From JBBIMP01 sp037444305 (GTDB taxonomy: Bacteria; Acidobacteriota; UBA6911), in assembly GCA_037444305.1 (NCBI GenBank), contig JBBIMP010000028.1, positions 10,498 to 74,497 on the forward strand: DNA of 64,000 nucleotides, given 5' to 3'. The notes under the pieces were generated by a model. It was not told where the DNA came from. It saw only the letters and a list, made by a program, of their open reading frames with translations, and did not search any database. Both the position numbers and the translations under genes were made by a program. Positions 17,775 to 26,363 of this stretch are shown piece after piece. Position 1 is the first letter of the stretch, and each line of letters opens with the position of its first letter.

Positions 17775-17913
17775 CCCTTTCTGCCCGTGCGCTCGGATCC
17801 GTGCTTTCGAGCGCGCGGCTTCCGCCGATTGGGAGGAAATGGACAAACGAGGGGCAACCGCTTCCCCCGCCAGGGGAAGGTTCACCCGCAACAACCTCCG
17901 GAGGGATTCTGCC

Positions 17914-19479
17914 ATGCCAATCTCCACTATTTGCCCCGGCTCCCGGCGAGTGCCGGCCTTGCTTTTCTGCTGCGTTCTGGCGGGGGCGCTCTTTGCACCC
18001 GCGATCCGCTCCCAGGGCGGCGGCGGGCAGCCGGAGAGCGGAAAGAGACCGGCGAGCCTCGCCATCCGCAATGCGATGGTGGTGGACGGCAACGGGACTC
18101 CGGCCTCGGGGCCCAAGGACATCCTCATCGAGGGCAACCTCATCAGCCGCATCGTGCCCCTCGATCCCGTCGCGCTCAAGCAGGGCACGCAGAAGCGGCC
18201 GGAAGCGGCGGTCGAGATCGATGCCGCCGGCAAATACGTTCTTCCGGGGCTGATCAACTCCCACGCCCACCTCCAGGACGAGCGCGCCGGTATCCCGATG
18301 CCCTTCGAATATCAGCTCAAGCTCTGGCTGGCCTCCGGCGTCACCACCATCAGGGACGTCGGGAGCGATCTCAAGAAAGCGCTGGACCTGCGGCAGCGGA
18401 GCCTGCAGGGCTCGGTGGTCGCGCCGCGCATTTTCGTCTACGGGCGCTTCAACTACGCGCCGGTCCCGCGAAACGTCGGCGAAGCCGCGGCGCGGGTGAA
18501 GGAGCTGCAGCGCCAAGGGGTGGACGGCATAAAGCTGTTCGGCATAGACCGCGACCTGATGCGCGCCATGGCCGACGAAGCCCGGCAGGCGGGACTGAGA
18601 ATCGCTCACCACATCGGCGTGGAGGAGACCGACGCCTGGGATGCCATAGACTGCGGCATTGCCAGCATCGAGCACTGGTACGGAATCCCCGACGCGGCGC
18701 TCGCGCAGGGTGTGCAGAACTTCCCCCCGGAATACAACTACAACAACGAGACCGACCGCTTCCGCTACGCAGGACGCCTCTGGCGGGAAGCCGATGGGGA
18801 GAAACTTCTCGAAGTGCTCGACGGCATGGCGGCCGCAGGAGTGGCGTGGGTGCCGACCCTGAACATCTACGAGGCCAGCCGCGATCTCCTCCGGGCGCAG
18901 AACCAGCCGTGGTTCGGCCGGTATCTCCACCCCGCCCTGGAAGAGTATTTCCGCCCCAATCCCGCGCACCACGGCTCCTATTTCATCGGCTGGACATCCA
19001 CGGATGAGTCGTTCTGGAAGGAGAACTACCGCCTCTGGATGAAGGCGCTGGCTGAGTTTGCCCGCCGGGGCGGACTCATCGGCGCCGGCGAGGATGCGGG
19101 TTTCATATACCAGATGTACGGGTTCGGGTTCGTCCGGGAGCTCGAACTCCACCAGGAGGCCGGGTTCCACCCGCTCACCGTAATCCAGCATGCCACCGGG
19201 AACAATGCCCGGATCCTCGGGCAGGAAGACCGGCTGGGCCGCCTGCGTCCGGGATTCCTGGCGGATCTGATCGTCGTCGACGGAAATCCACTGCAAAACC
19301 TCAAGGTGCTGTATCCGACCGGCATCGAGACATGGCGCGACGGGCAGAGGACTCAATCCGGCGGGGTGGAATGGATACTCAAGGATGGAATTCCATATCA
19401 CGGACCGTCGCTGCTGGCGGAGGTCGAGAAGATCGTCGCGGCAGCACGGTCTGCGGGAGCGGCAAAAGCCAGGCCCTGA
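17914..19479 (+). CDS. Secreted amidohydrolase (imidazolonepropionase-like)
   Basis: The 521-residue protein starts at the ATG of MPISTICPGSRRV, nine bases after GGAGGG; an in-frame ATG at 17839 is too close to its own upstream AGGA run and lacks a signal peptide at its start. A signal peptide spans about residues 1-33. Amidohydrolase motifs: GLINSHAHL with His117 and His119, SGVTTIRDVG, IAHHIGVEE, IASIEHWYG, GEDAGF, and the closing LRPGFLADLIVVDGNPL. Such exported acidobacterial enzymes are usually annotated imidazolonepropionase-like or Xaa-Pro/prolidase-like; the substrate is unknown. Confidence 0.84.
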   Translation: MPISTICPGSRRVPALLFCCVLAGALFAPAIRSQGGGGQPESGKRPASLAIRNAMVVDGNGTPASGPKDILIEGNLISRIVPLDPVALKQGTQKRPEAAVEIDAAGKYVLPGLINSHAHLQDERAGIPMPFEYQLKLWLASGVTTIRDVGSDLKKALDLRQRSLQGSVVAPRIFVYGRFNYAPVPRNVGEAAARVKELQRQGVDGIKLFGIDRDLMRAMADEARQAGLRIAHHIGVEETDAWDAIDCGIASIEHWYGIPDAALAQGVQNFPPEYNYNNETDRFRYAGRLWREADGEKLLEVLDGMAAAGVAWVPTLNIYEASRDLLRAQNQPWFGRYLHPALEEYFRPNPAHHGSYFIGWTSTDESFWKENYRLWMKALAEFARRGGLIGAGEDAGFIYQMYGFGFVRELELHQEAGFHPLTVIQHATGNNARILGQEDRLGRLRPGFLADLIVVDGNPLQNLKVLYPTGIETWRDGQRTQSGGVEWILKDGIPYHGPSLLAEVEKIVAAARSAGAAKARP

Positions 19480-19545
19480 GGATTTCAGGGCTCGGCCGGG
19501 TTTTCCCGGTCCGGCTTACGCTTTCCTCCGCAGAGGCTTGGCGTG

Positions 19546-19574
19546 TTGACAGTCCCCAGGCTCTGTGGTAGGTT
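19546..19574 (+). promoter_or_regulatory. Candidate sigma-70 promoter of the barrel gene
   Basis: A perfect -35 TTGACA (19546-19551) and a 17-base spacer precede a weak -10 TAGGTT (19569-19574, three of six). It lies 66 bases before the ATG at 19640. The exact spacing and consensus -35 support it; the -10 does not. Confidence 0.45.
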
Positions 19575-19639
19575 TCCATCAGCTGAACTGTGTCCGGAAC
19601 TGAGGGCGAAGTGCCGTCTTTGGTCAAGGACGGGCAACC

Positions 19640-21412
19640 ATGAGAGCCATGAATCGCATCCCCCCAATGCTGCTTACGCTGGCGCTGCTTCTGGCGCCGG
19701 CGCTGGCCGAAGCCAGGGGCAGCGGCCGAATCATGGGGAGCATCCAGGACAGAAGCGGAAAGGCGCTTCTCGGTGCGGTTGTCACGGTTTTCAAGGAGGA
19801 CCGCAACGGAGGCACCATATCCTTCACCCGGACCGACAACCGGGGCGGCTACTCTCTTGCCCAGGTCGCGCCGGGCTCCTACCAGCTGCAGGTCAGCCAC
19901 GAGGGATATCGCTCCCACGTAAGCTCCAACATAGTGGTAGCGGCCGGCAGGACCGTGACGCTCAACGTCATCCTCCAGGAATTCGTGGACCTGATATCCG
20001 CGGAAGACCCCCGCAACTGGGATTTCCGCTCGGTGCTGCGAAGCGCCGCGGACCGAAGGCTCATCTTCCGGGCGCTCGATGAAACCGCGCCGACATTCAG
20101 GGAGTGGAACCGGGAGTTCATGCGGGGCGGCACCCTCAGCGTTGCCACCACCGCCGATCTCGGCAGCTCCAACTTCACCGTGCTGCCGGGGAGCGCCCAC
20201 ACCGGGATCGTTTCCAATTTTGCCTACGCGGAGCCTCTGACCGAGAGCAGCCGCATGATTGTGTCCGGCCAGCTCCACTCGGGCTACGATACGCTCTGGC
20301 GCATCCGGAACACCCTCGACTACCGGCCCGAACCCGGCCGGCAGATGAGATTCCATCTCGGCTACGGGCGGATGAACCTGAATGGCACAAGCATAAGCGC
20401 GCTCACACGGCCCCAGACCTTTTTCGCCCAGGATCCCTCGCTCAGGGAGTCGGGTGTGCAGACGCTCGCCCTGGGCTTCTCGGCCAGCAGCGAGTTTCTG
20501 GATGCCCTGGACCTTGAGTACGGGTTCGATCTCTCCCGGATCTATTACGGCACCACGAAGAGCGTTTTCAGCCCCTTCCTGCTGGTGTCGGTTTCGCCGG
20601 CCGAGGGTTGGACCCTGCGGACCGCCATGACCTCCCGCAGGTTTACGGACAGCAACAGCGTGGCGCTGCCGGATGGCGAAGTGATCAACCTCATGGAGCC
20701 TACGTATATCGCCAAGATCCACGGCGAGATCCATCTGACGCAATTCAAACATGCCGAGCTGGCGGTGGCCCGCGAGCTTGCCGACGACATGTCCGTCGAG
20801 TTGGCCGTATACCAGGATCGGACAGAGGGGCCGGGAACTCCGCTGCTGGTGACGCTCGGAAAGAAGGCCGCGCGCAATCGGTACAGCGTGGCACAACTGA
20901 GGGAGGGACAGCTGAGGCACCAAGGCTTGCGCTTCGTCGTGAACCGCAAGTTCCTGGACTCGCTGAGCGGATCGGCCGCCTATGTCTACGGCACGGGCTC
21001 CGGTCTGGCCGACAGGGCCGAATTGCTGCCGGGGGATCTCCTGGCGCGGAACCTGCTGAACTACATCCATCGCTCCTACCATCACTCGTTCACGGGCCAG
21101 TTCAGCGCCAGCATCGCGCGCACGCAGACCAACCTGGACACCTTCATGCGGTGGCACGCGGGGGACACGCTCACGACGATCGATCTCTTCTCGGATCGCG
21201 TAGACATGATGAACAAGGGCGTCAGTTTCACCATCCGCCAGATGATACCGCTCCCCGAGTTCATGGGTACGGCCGGCCGCTGGGAGGCCCTCGTCGATGT
21301 GCGGAATCTCCTCGACCAGGGTCGCTACGTTGTCCAGACCAGTGACGGCCACATCATTCTCACGCGCAATCCGCGCTCCCTGCGCTTCGGGTTGAATCTC
21401 AACTTTTACTGA
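19640..21412 (+). CDS. Carboxypeptidase-regulatory-domain protein with TonB-receptor-like barrel, no plug
   Basis: The 590-residue protein has a signal peptide (about 1-26). It is followed by one carboxypeptidase-regulatory (CarboxypepD_reg) beta sandwich (about 29-115: GSIQDRSGKALLGAVVTV, NRGGYSLAQVAPGSYQLQV). After a linker, a long beta-rich region (about 160-590) ends in RSLRFGLNLNFY, a terminal aromatic strand typical of outer-membrane barrels. Acidobacterial TonB-dependent receptors share this order but normally carry a plug domain and exceed 900 residues; no plug is visible here. It may be a passive barrel or adhesin. It starts at ATG 19640 or the ATG nine bases on. Confidence 0.75.
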   Translation: MRAMNRIPPMLLTLALLLAPALAEARGSGRIMGSIQDRSGKALLGAVVTVFKEDRNGGTISFTRTDNRGGYSLAQVAPGSYQLQVSHEGYRSHVSSNIVVAAGRTVTLNVILQEFVDLISAEDPRNWDFRSVLRSAADRRLIFRALDETAPTFREWNREFMRGGTLSVATTADLGSSNFTVLPGSAHTGIVSNFAYAEPLTESSRMIVSGQLHSGYDTLWRIRNTLDYRPEPGRQMRFHLGYGRMNLNGTSISALTRPQTFFAQDPSLRESGVQTLALGFSASSEFLDALDLEYGFDLSRIYYGTTKSVFSPFLLVSVSPAEGWTLRTAMTSRRFTDSNSVALPDGEVINLMEPTYIAKIHGEIHLTQFKHAELAVARELADDMSVELAVYQDRTEGPGTPLLVTLGKKAARNRYSVAQLREGQLRHQGLRFVVNRKFLDSLSGSAAYVYGTGSGLADRAELLPGDLLARNLLNYIHRSYHHSFTGQFSASIARTQTNLDTFMRWHAGDTLTTIDLFSDRVDMMNKGVSFTIRQMIPLPEFMGTAGRWEALVDVRNLLDQGRYVVQTSDGHIILTRNPRSLRFGLNLNFY

Positions 21413-21616
21413 TCCCGCACGGTGCAGCCACTCGCGGCTCCAGCCCTCCCTCTGCGCACAGAAGAATTGGCTAGGCGCGCTGCTTTTGTCAGGGGGAGTT
21501 CACCCGCTGGGTGGCGAACAGGGAAGGGACAGGTTTGTGGCCTCCTCCTCTAACCCCTCTCAAGATGCTGCTTTAGACCGTCTTCATCCAGGGAGGTTCA
21601 AATATTTGACGCAAAA

Positions 21617-21634
21617 AATCCAATTGATTGGATT
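21617..21634. repeat. 18-bp palindrome, candidate activator site
   Basis: AATCCAAT-TG-ATTGGATT: two perfect 8-base arms. It is centred about 130 bases upstream of the predicted sigma-54 start site, within the usual range for an enhancer-binding protein. Confidence 0.5.
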
Positions 21635-21673
21635 GTCTGGCCACGCCGATTCTTATCCGGACAGTGAATTTGC

Positions 21674-21698
21674 TAAATGTAAATCTAGTAAACATTTA
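21674..21698. repeat. Inverted repeat, candidate activator site
   Basis: Arms TAAATGT and ACATTTA (21674-21680, 21692-21698) are separated by 11 bases. Centred about 75 bases before the predicted start site. A further small inverted repeat AGGCC-CATT-GGCCT follows at 21701-21714. Confidence 0.45.
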
Positions 21699-21733
21699 CG
21701 AGGCCCATTGGCCTGGCGGGCGGTTACACCCTA

Positions 21734-21749
21734 TGGCACGGAGATTGCT
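21734..21749 (+). promoter_or_regulatory. Sigma-54 (RpoN) promoter
   Basis: TGGCACGGAGATTGCT matches the -24/-12 consensus at every conserved base: GG at 21735-21736 and GC at 21747-21748, separated by exactly ten bases. Predicted initiation near 21760, about 35 bases before the kinase ATG. The operon itself encodes a sigma-54 activator, so positive autoregulation is likely. Confidence 0.85.
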
Positions 21750-21794
21750 TTAATAGCAGCGTAGGCATAATCTTGCCTGCGCTAGCGTGTTGAA

Positions 21795-24602
21795 ATGAAC
21801 AGGTTCCCCGTATCATTCAAGGCCGTATTCACAATCCTGTTGACGCTCCTGCTGGTGGTCGTCGGGGTGGTCAACGTGCGGGACAGGGTGCGTTACATCG
21901 AGCCCTACGACGGCATTGTCTGGGCCGAGTCCGAGTCGGGATTGGTGGCAGAGGCGGTAGCGAAAGGCACACCGGGCGCCGCTGCGGGCGTACAGACCGG
22001 CGACACCCTCGAGGCCCTGAATGGGCTTCCGATAGCCGACAGCCGGGATTACTACTCGCAGCTGGACGGGCTTAAGCCGGGTTACAGGGCCAGCTACAGG
22101 ATCTCCCGCAACGGGGAGAGTCGCAACCTGGCCCTGGAGATTGGGGAGCGGAGGCTGTTCGGCGCCAAGGACGCACTCCGGGCGCTGCTCGCGCTTCTCC
22201 ACCTGGGAGTGGGCCTCTTCGTCGCCTACCGGGCGGGGAGGCAGCCGCGAGCCTATCATTTCTTCCTCATCTGCCTGGCGGCCTTCGTCGTTTACCTGTA
22301 CAGCTTCACCCCCGTGCTGGGAACGATCGACCTGGTCGTCTACTGGATTTCGATCGCCGCATTCCTGCTGCTGCCAACCCTGTTCGTGCACTTCTGCCAG
22401 CGCTTCCCGGCGGATCTCCCGGAGTGGCGGGCCCGCTCTCCCCTGCTCTACGCACCGGCAACCCTGCTTGCGATGCTCCACCTGCTGTGGGTGACGGGAC
22501 ACCTGGCCCGTTTCGGGCTTCCGCGAACCGTCGGCTCGAGCATGATCCTGGACCGGGTCCACATCGTCTATTTCAGCCTCGGTTTCCTGGCCGGGGGGAT
22601 TATTCTGCTGAGGCGGCGCCTGACCGCCGGCGACTGGACCACACGGCAGCAGATGAAGTGGATCAGCTGCGGAACGCTTCTGGGAATCCTCCCCTTTTCG
22701 CTGATCTACGTTCTGCCCTGGCTCTTCGGGGCCGGCGACAGCTTCCTGATGTGGTCCTCGATGCTGTTCCTGGGTTTCATCCCGCTTTCGTTCGCCTACG
22801 CCATCGTCCGCTACCGGCTGATCGACGTGGAAATCCTCATGCGCCGGGGCGCAGCCTATCTGGGAGCCAGCTCTCTGCTGCTGGCCCTGTACCTTTTCTT
22901 CGTGCTCGTGCTCGGCCGGGCCCTGCAGTGGGCGGCACCCGAGGCCGACTTCGTCATCATCTGCACCGCCGCTCTGGCCATCGCCCTCCTCTTCGCGCCT
23001 CTGCGCAACGCGCTGCAACTGCGTTTGGACCGGCTGTTCTACAAAGAACAGTTCGAGGATCGGGCGGGCCTGCTCGACTTCGCCCGCACGCTCGGCTCGG
23101 AGATCGGTCTTGGCCGCCTCTCCCGCAGCATTCTGGAGCGGGTGCAGAAATCCTTCCTCGTGGATCGCGCCGCCCTCTACCTGCACGATCCCAAGACGCC
23201 GGGGAGCCATCAACTGGCATGCGCGGCGGGATTCACGGCCGGATGCGGCCTCCAGCAGATCGGCGACGAAGCGCTGGGCGAGGCGGCCGGACCGGATGCG
23301 GACAACCATCCCCGGAGCGCGCCACCGGTATTCGCCGCCGAGGGCTTCCGTTTTCTGCAGGACCTGCTCCTGCGCGGCCGGCGGATCGGCCTGATCGCGC
23401 TCGGCGCTCCCCCAGCCGGCCGGCATTTCTCGTCCGAAGACCGGGACCTGCTCGCAGCCCTCGCCGGCTATGCCGCAATCGCCCTGGAGAACGCAAGCCT
23501 CTACCGCTCGGTGGAGGCCAAGGCGCTGGAACTGGAGCGCCTCCGGAGCTACACCGAGAACATCATCGAGAGCATCAACATCGCCGTGCTGGCCCTGGAC
23601 CTGCAGGGCAACGTCACCAGCTGCAACCGGGCTTTCGAGCGGCTCTACCATGCCCGGCGGCAGCTGATCCGGGCCACCCGGGCGGAAGACCTCCTCGGTC
23701 CCGACATCGTGACTTCGGTCATGGAGGTCACGGGTCGCAACGGCTGGGAGATCAAGTCGGCCGGAAACATATACAAGCTCTACCTGGTCAACCGCAGGGA
23801 CGAGAGGCTCATCGTCAACCTGAGCGTCATTCCCCTTAAGGACGCGGCGGGCACGGCCTACGGCTCCCTGCTCGTGATGGACGACATCACCGAAAAGAGC
23901 CGGATGGAGGAACAGCTGCTGCAGGTGGAGAAGCTTTCCTCGCTCGGCCTGCTCGCGGCGGGCGTGGCCCACGAGGTGAACACGCCCATCACCGGGATCT
24001 CCAGCTACACGCAGATGCTCCTCAACCAGACGCCCGACTCAGACCACCGCAAGCCCATACTGGCGAAGATCGAGAAGCAGACCTTCCGGGCTGCCGAAAT
24101 CGTCAACGGCCTGCTGAATTTCGCCCGCATCAACGGCAGCGAACTCAAGGATCTCGACATCAACCAGCTCATCGAGGAAAGCCTCAGCCTGCTCGACCAC
24201 CAGTTCCGGCAGTCCAGGATCCAGGTCGACTCCAGCCTTGACCGGTCGGTGCCGCCGGTTTACGGCAACGCCGGCAAGCTTCAGCAGGTGCTGATCAATC
24301 TCCTGCTCAACGCCAGGGATGCAATGCCCGCGGGCGGATGGATCAAGATCGGAACCAAGAAAAACGATACAATGGTGATCGTGGACATCGTCGACACCGG
24401 CGCGGGCATCACCGAGGAGAACCTCAAGCGGATCTACGATCCGTTCTTCACCACCAAGACCACCGGCAAGGGAACCGGTCTCGGCCTGGCTGTGGCCTAC
24501 GGCATCATCCAGGAACACGGGGGCCGGATTTTCGTCGACAGCGCCCCCGCCAAGGGCACACACTTCACCCTGAAGCTCCCCACCCGGCGAGCAAACGGAT
24601 GA
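21795..24602 (+). CDS. PDZ/multi-transmembrane/GAF/PAS sensor histidine kinase
   Basis: The 935-residue inner-membrane protein reads in order: helix 1 (about 8-26); extracytoplasmic PDZ domain (about 45-115, GTPGAAAGVQTGDTLEALNG); about seven or eight further helices (125-400); GAF domain (about 425-560); PAS domain (about 570-690); HisKA with phosphoacceptor His726 in GVAHEVNTP; HATPase (about 815-930) with NLLLNARDAM, DTGAGI and GTGLGLAV. All catalytic boxes look intact. It phosphorylates the regulator encoded next, whose ATG overlaps this stop (ATGA). No clear ribosome site precedes its ATG. It is driven by the sigma-54 promoter at 21734. Confidence 0.92.
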   Translation: MNRFPVSFKAVFTILLTLLLVVVGVVNVRDRVRYIEPYDGIVWAESESGLVAEAVAKGTPGAAAGVQTGDTLEALNGLPIADSRDYYSQLDGLKPGYRASYRISRNGESRNLALEIGERRLFGAKDALRALLALLHLGVGLFVAYRAGRQPRAYHFFLICLAAFVVYLYSFTPVLGTIDLVVYWISIAAFLLLPTLFVHFCQRFPADLPEWRARSPLLYAPATLLAMLHLLWVTGHLARFGLPRTVGSSMILDRVHIVYFSLGFLAGGIILLRRRLTAGDWTTRQQMKWISCGTLLGILPFSLIYVLPWLFGAGDSFLMWSSMLFLGFIPLSFAYAIVRYRLIDVEILMRRGAAYLGASSLLLALYLFFVLVLGRALQWAAPEADFVIICTAALAIALLFAPLRNALQLRLDRLFYKEQFEDRAGLLDFARTLGSEIGLGRLSRSILERVQKSFLVDRAALYLHDPKTPGSHQLACAAGFTAGCGLQQIGDEALGEAAGPDADNHPRSAPPVFAAEGFRFLQDLLLRGRRIGLIALGAPPAGRHFSSEDRDLLAALAGYAAIALENASLYRSVEAKALELERLRSYTENIIESINIAVLALDLQGNVTSCNRAFERLYHARRQLIRATRAEDLLGPDIVTSVMEVTGRNGWEIKSAGNIYKLYLVNRRDERLIVNLSVIPLKDAAGTAYGSLLVMDDITEKSRMEEQLLQVEKLSSLGLLAAGVAHEVNTPITGISSYTQMLLNQTPDSDHRKPILAKIEKQTFRAAEIVNGLLNFARINGSELKDLDINQLIEESLSLLDHQFRQSRIQVDSSLDRSVPPVYGNAGKLQQVLINLLLNARDAMPAGGWIKIGTKKNDTMVIVDIVDTGAGITEENLKRIYDPFFTTKTTGKGTGLGLAVAYGIIQEHGGRIFVDSAPAKGTHFTLKLPTRRANG

Positions 24603-25969
24603 AAGCCAAAGAACCCATCCTTGTTGTCGATGACGAGGAGATAGTCCGGGACGTCTTGGCCGACCTGCTGACCGCGGAAGACTTCCACACCGATCTGGCG
24701 CAGGACGCCGCGCAGGCGCTCGAAATGGCGCACGGCCGGGAGTACGGCGTGGTGATTCTGGACCTTATGCTGGCCGGCGCCGACGGACTCGAAGTGCTGG
24801 CAGAGCTGCAGAAGATGGAGAACGCGCCGGCCACGATCATCCTCACCGCCTTCGCCTCCGTAGAGCGGGCCATCAAGGCCACGAAGCTCGGCGCCTTCGA
24901 CTTCATCACCAAGCCGTTCAAGAACGATGAACTGCTGATCGCCGTCGGCAACGCCCTCGAGCAGCGGCGGCTGCGCCGCGAGAACCTACGGCTGAAAACC
25001 ACGCTGCACGAGCGCTACAGCTTCAAGAACATCATCGGGAAGAGCGCCCCGATGCAGCAGGTGTTCGACCTCATTTCCCAGGTGGCGTCCCGGCGGAGCA
25101 CCGTTCTCATCCAGGGCGAGAGCGGGACCGGTAAGGAGCTCGTCGCCAAGGCAATCCACGAAGCGAGCGGGCGGGCGGACGCCCCTTTCGTCGCCATAAA
25201 CTGCGGCAACATCCCCTCCGATCTTCTCGAAAGCGAAATTTTCGGCCACGTGCGCGGCGCCTACACGGGCGCCTCCAGCTCGAAAAAGGGGCTCTTCGAG
25301 GTGGCGGACGGCGGCACCCTGTTTCTGGACGAAGTGGCCACCATATCCATGGAGATCCAGGCCAAACTGCTGCGCGTCATCCAGGAGCGGGAGTTCCGGA
25401 GGCTGGGCGGACTGGAAAACATCAAGGTCGACGTGCGCATCATCGCGGCCACAAACACCGACCTGCACGAGGCCGTCGTCCGGGGCTCCTTCCGCGACGA
25501 CCTCTACTACCGGCTCAATGTCATCGTCGTCCGTCTGCCGCCGCTGAAGGAACGCTCCGAGGACATCCCGCTGCTCGCGGACCACTTCATCCGGAAATAT
25601 TGCGGGGAGAACGAGCGGCCCGTCTGCACCCTGGAACCGGCGGCGCTGAGGCTGCTGCTCGACCACGACTGGCCGGGAAACGTTCGCGAACTGGAAAATG
25701 CGATCGAACGCGCCGTGGTGCTCGCGCCCGGCGACGTGATCGCCTCGGACCTCTTTCCCAGAAACATCACCGCCCCGGGTCTGGAGAGGATCCCGCAGAA
25801 GCACGATGAAGGCCTCCCGCTCAAGGAACGGGTGCTGAATTTCGAGCGCGCTCTCATCGTGGCGGCGCTCGAGAAGACCGGCTGGAACCAGAAAAAGGCC
25901 GCCGAGATGCTCTCCGTGAATCCCACCACGCTCAGCGAAAAACTAAAACGCCTCAAGATCAAGCCCTGA
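24599..25969 (+). CDS. Sigma-54-dependent NtrC-family response regulator
   Basis: 456 residues. Receiver domain (1-120): acidic pair Asp11/Asp12, phosphoacceptor Asp55, Lys105. Central AAA+ domain (about 143-370): Walker A GESGTGKE at 173-180, sigma-54 contact loop GAYTGA at 220-225 (Tyr for Phe, a common variant), Walker B GTLFLDE, arginine region FRDDLYYRLNV. C-terminal Fis-type helix-turn-helix ends ...KKAAEMLSVNPTTLSEKLKRL. Phosphorylation by the co-encoded kinase should trigger hexamer formation and activation of sigma-54 promoters, including its own. The start overlaps the kinase stop by four bases. Confidence 0.94.
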   Translation: MKAKEPILVVDDEEIVRDVLADLLTAEDFHTDLAQDAAQALEMAHGREYGVVILDLMLAGADGLEVLAELQKMENAPATIILTAFASVERAIKATKLGAFDFITKPFKNDELLIAVGNALEQRRLRRENLRLKTTLHERYSFKNIIGKSAPMQQVFDLISQVASRRSTVLIQGESGTGKELVAKAIHEASGRADAPFVAINCGNIPSDLLESEIFGHVRGAYTGASSSKKGLFEVADGGTLFLDEVATISMEIQAKLLRVIQEREFRRLGGLENIKVDVRIIAATNTDLHEAVVRGSFRDDLYYRLNVIVVRLPPLKERSEDIPLLADHFIRKYCGENERPVCTLEPAALRLLLDHDWPGNVRELENAIERAVVLAPGDVIASDLFPRNITAPGLERIPQKHDEGLPLKERVLNFERALIVAALEKTGWNQKKAAEMLSVNPTTLSEKLKRLKIKP

Positions 25970-26363
25970 GAACGTCTCCGGGCCGGCCGCAACAAACAGG
26001 ATTCCCGCGCGTATTTGACTGTACCGGCAACGGGCAGCCGGCCGTTTCGGGCTGATCGAGGGATTCCCCGGCGGGGGCGCGGCCCCTTGCAGCCGCTCGC
26101 CCGGCCGGGTTTCCCCGGCGGGGGTGCAACGTGAATCGGGGTGGGGCACGAGGTCGCCTACTTTTTATAAGTCGATCATAAATAATATGTTAGCTTGACT
26201 TGACTATGGCATGTCGCTAAATTTGATGGGTTGCGCCGGTGGATGGCTCGTTCCGGCTAGGCGCTTCCGAATCAGCGCACTGGAAAAGGCGGATTGAAAC
26301 CTTCCCGCCCTGGCCGACTCTGATCGTTGGCATGAATTCTGAATCCAAGGGGGAAAAGTCACT
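25970..26363. other. Intergenic region upstream of exbB (394 bases)
   Basis: The left half is GC-rich and holds a short direct repeat, TTCCCCGGCGGGGG, near 26063 and near 26110; each copy can fold into a small hairpin. The right half has an AT-rich patch (26160-26225) with a promoter candidate. No open frame here looks like a gene. Confidence 0.55.
26195..26223 (+). promoter_or_regulatory. Candidate sigma-70 promoter of the exbB operon
   Basis: TTGACT (five of six), a 17-base spacer and TAAATT (four of six) lie in the only AT-rich patch of the gap, about 140 bases upstream of the exbB start. Confidence 0.4.

Larger units (their letters stand above)
21413..21794. other. Intergenic regulatory region upstream of the sensor kinase
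   Basis: 382 bases, markedly more AT-rich than the surroundings between about 21590 and 21700. It contains three inverted repeats and a consensus sigma-54 promoter, listed separately. A 92-codon open frame runs through it but overlaps the promoter and is not considered a gene. Confidence 0.7.

Noticed and set aside
21486..21764. 92-codon open frame upstream of the kinase
   Set aside because: It overlaps the sigma-54 promoter and the palindromes, has no ribosome site and no domain.
26310..26335. TTGGCATGAATTCTG as a second sigma-54 promoter before exbB
   Set aside because: The -24 half is acceptable, but the -12 half lacks the essential GC.
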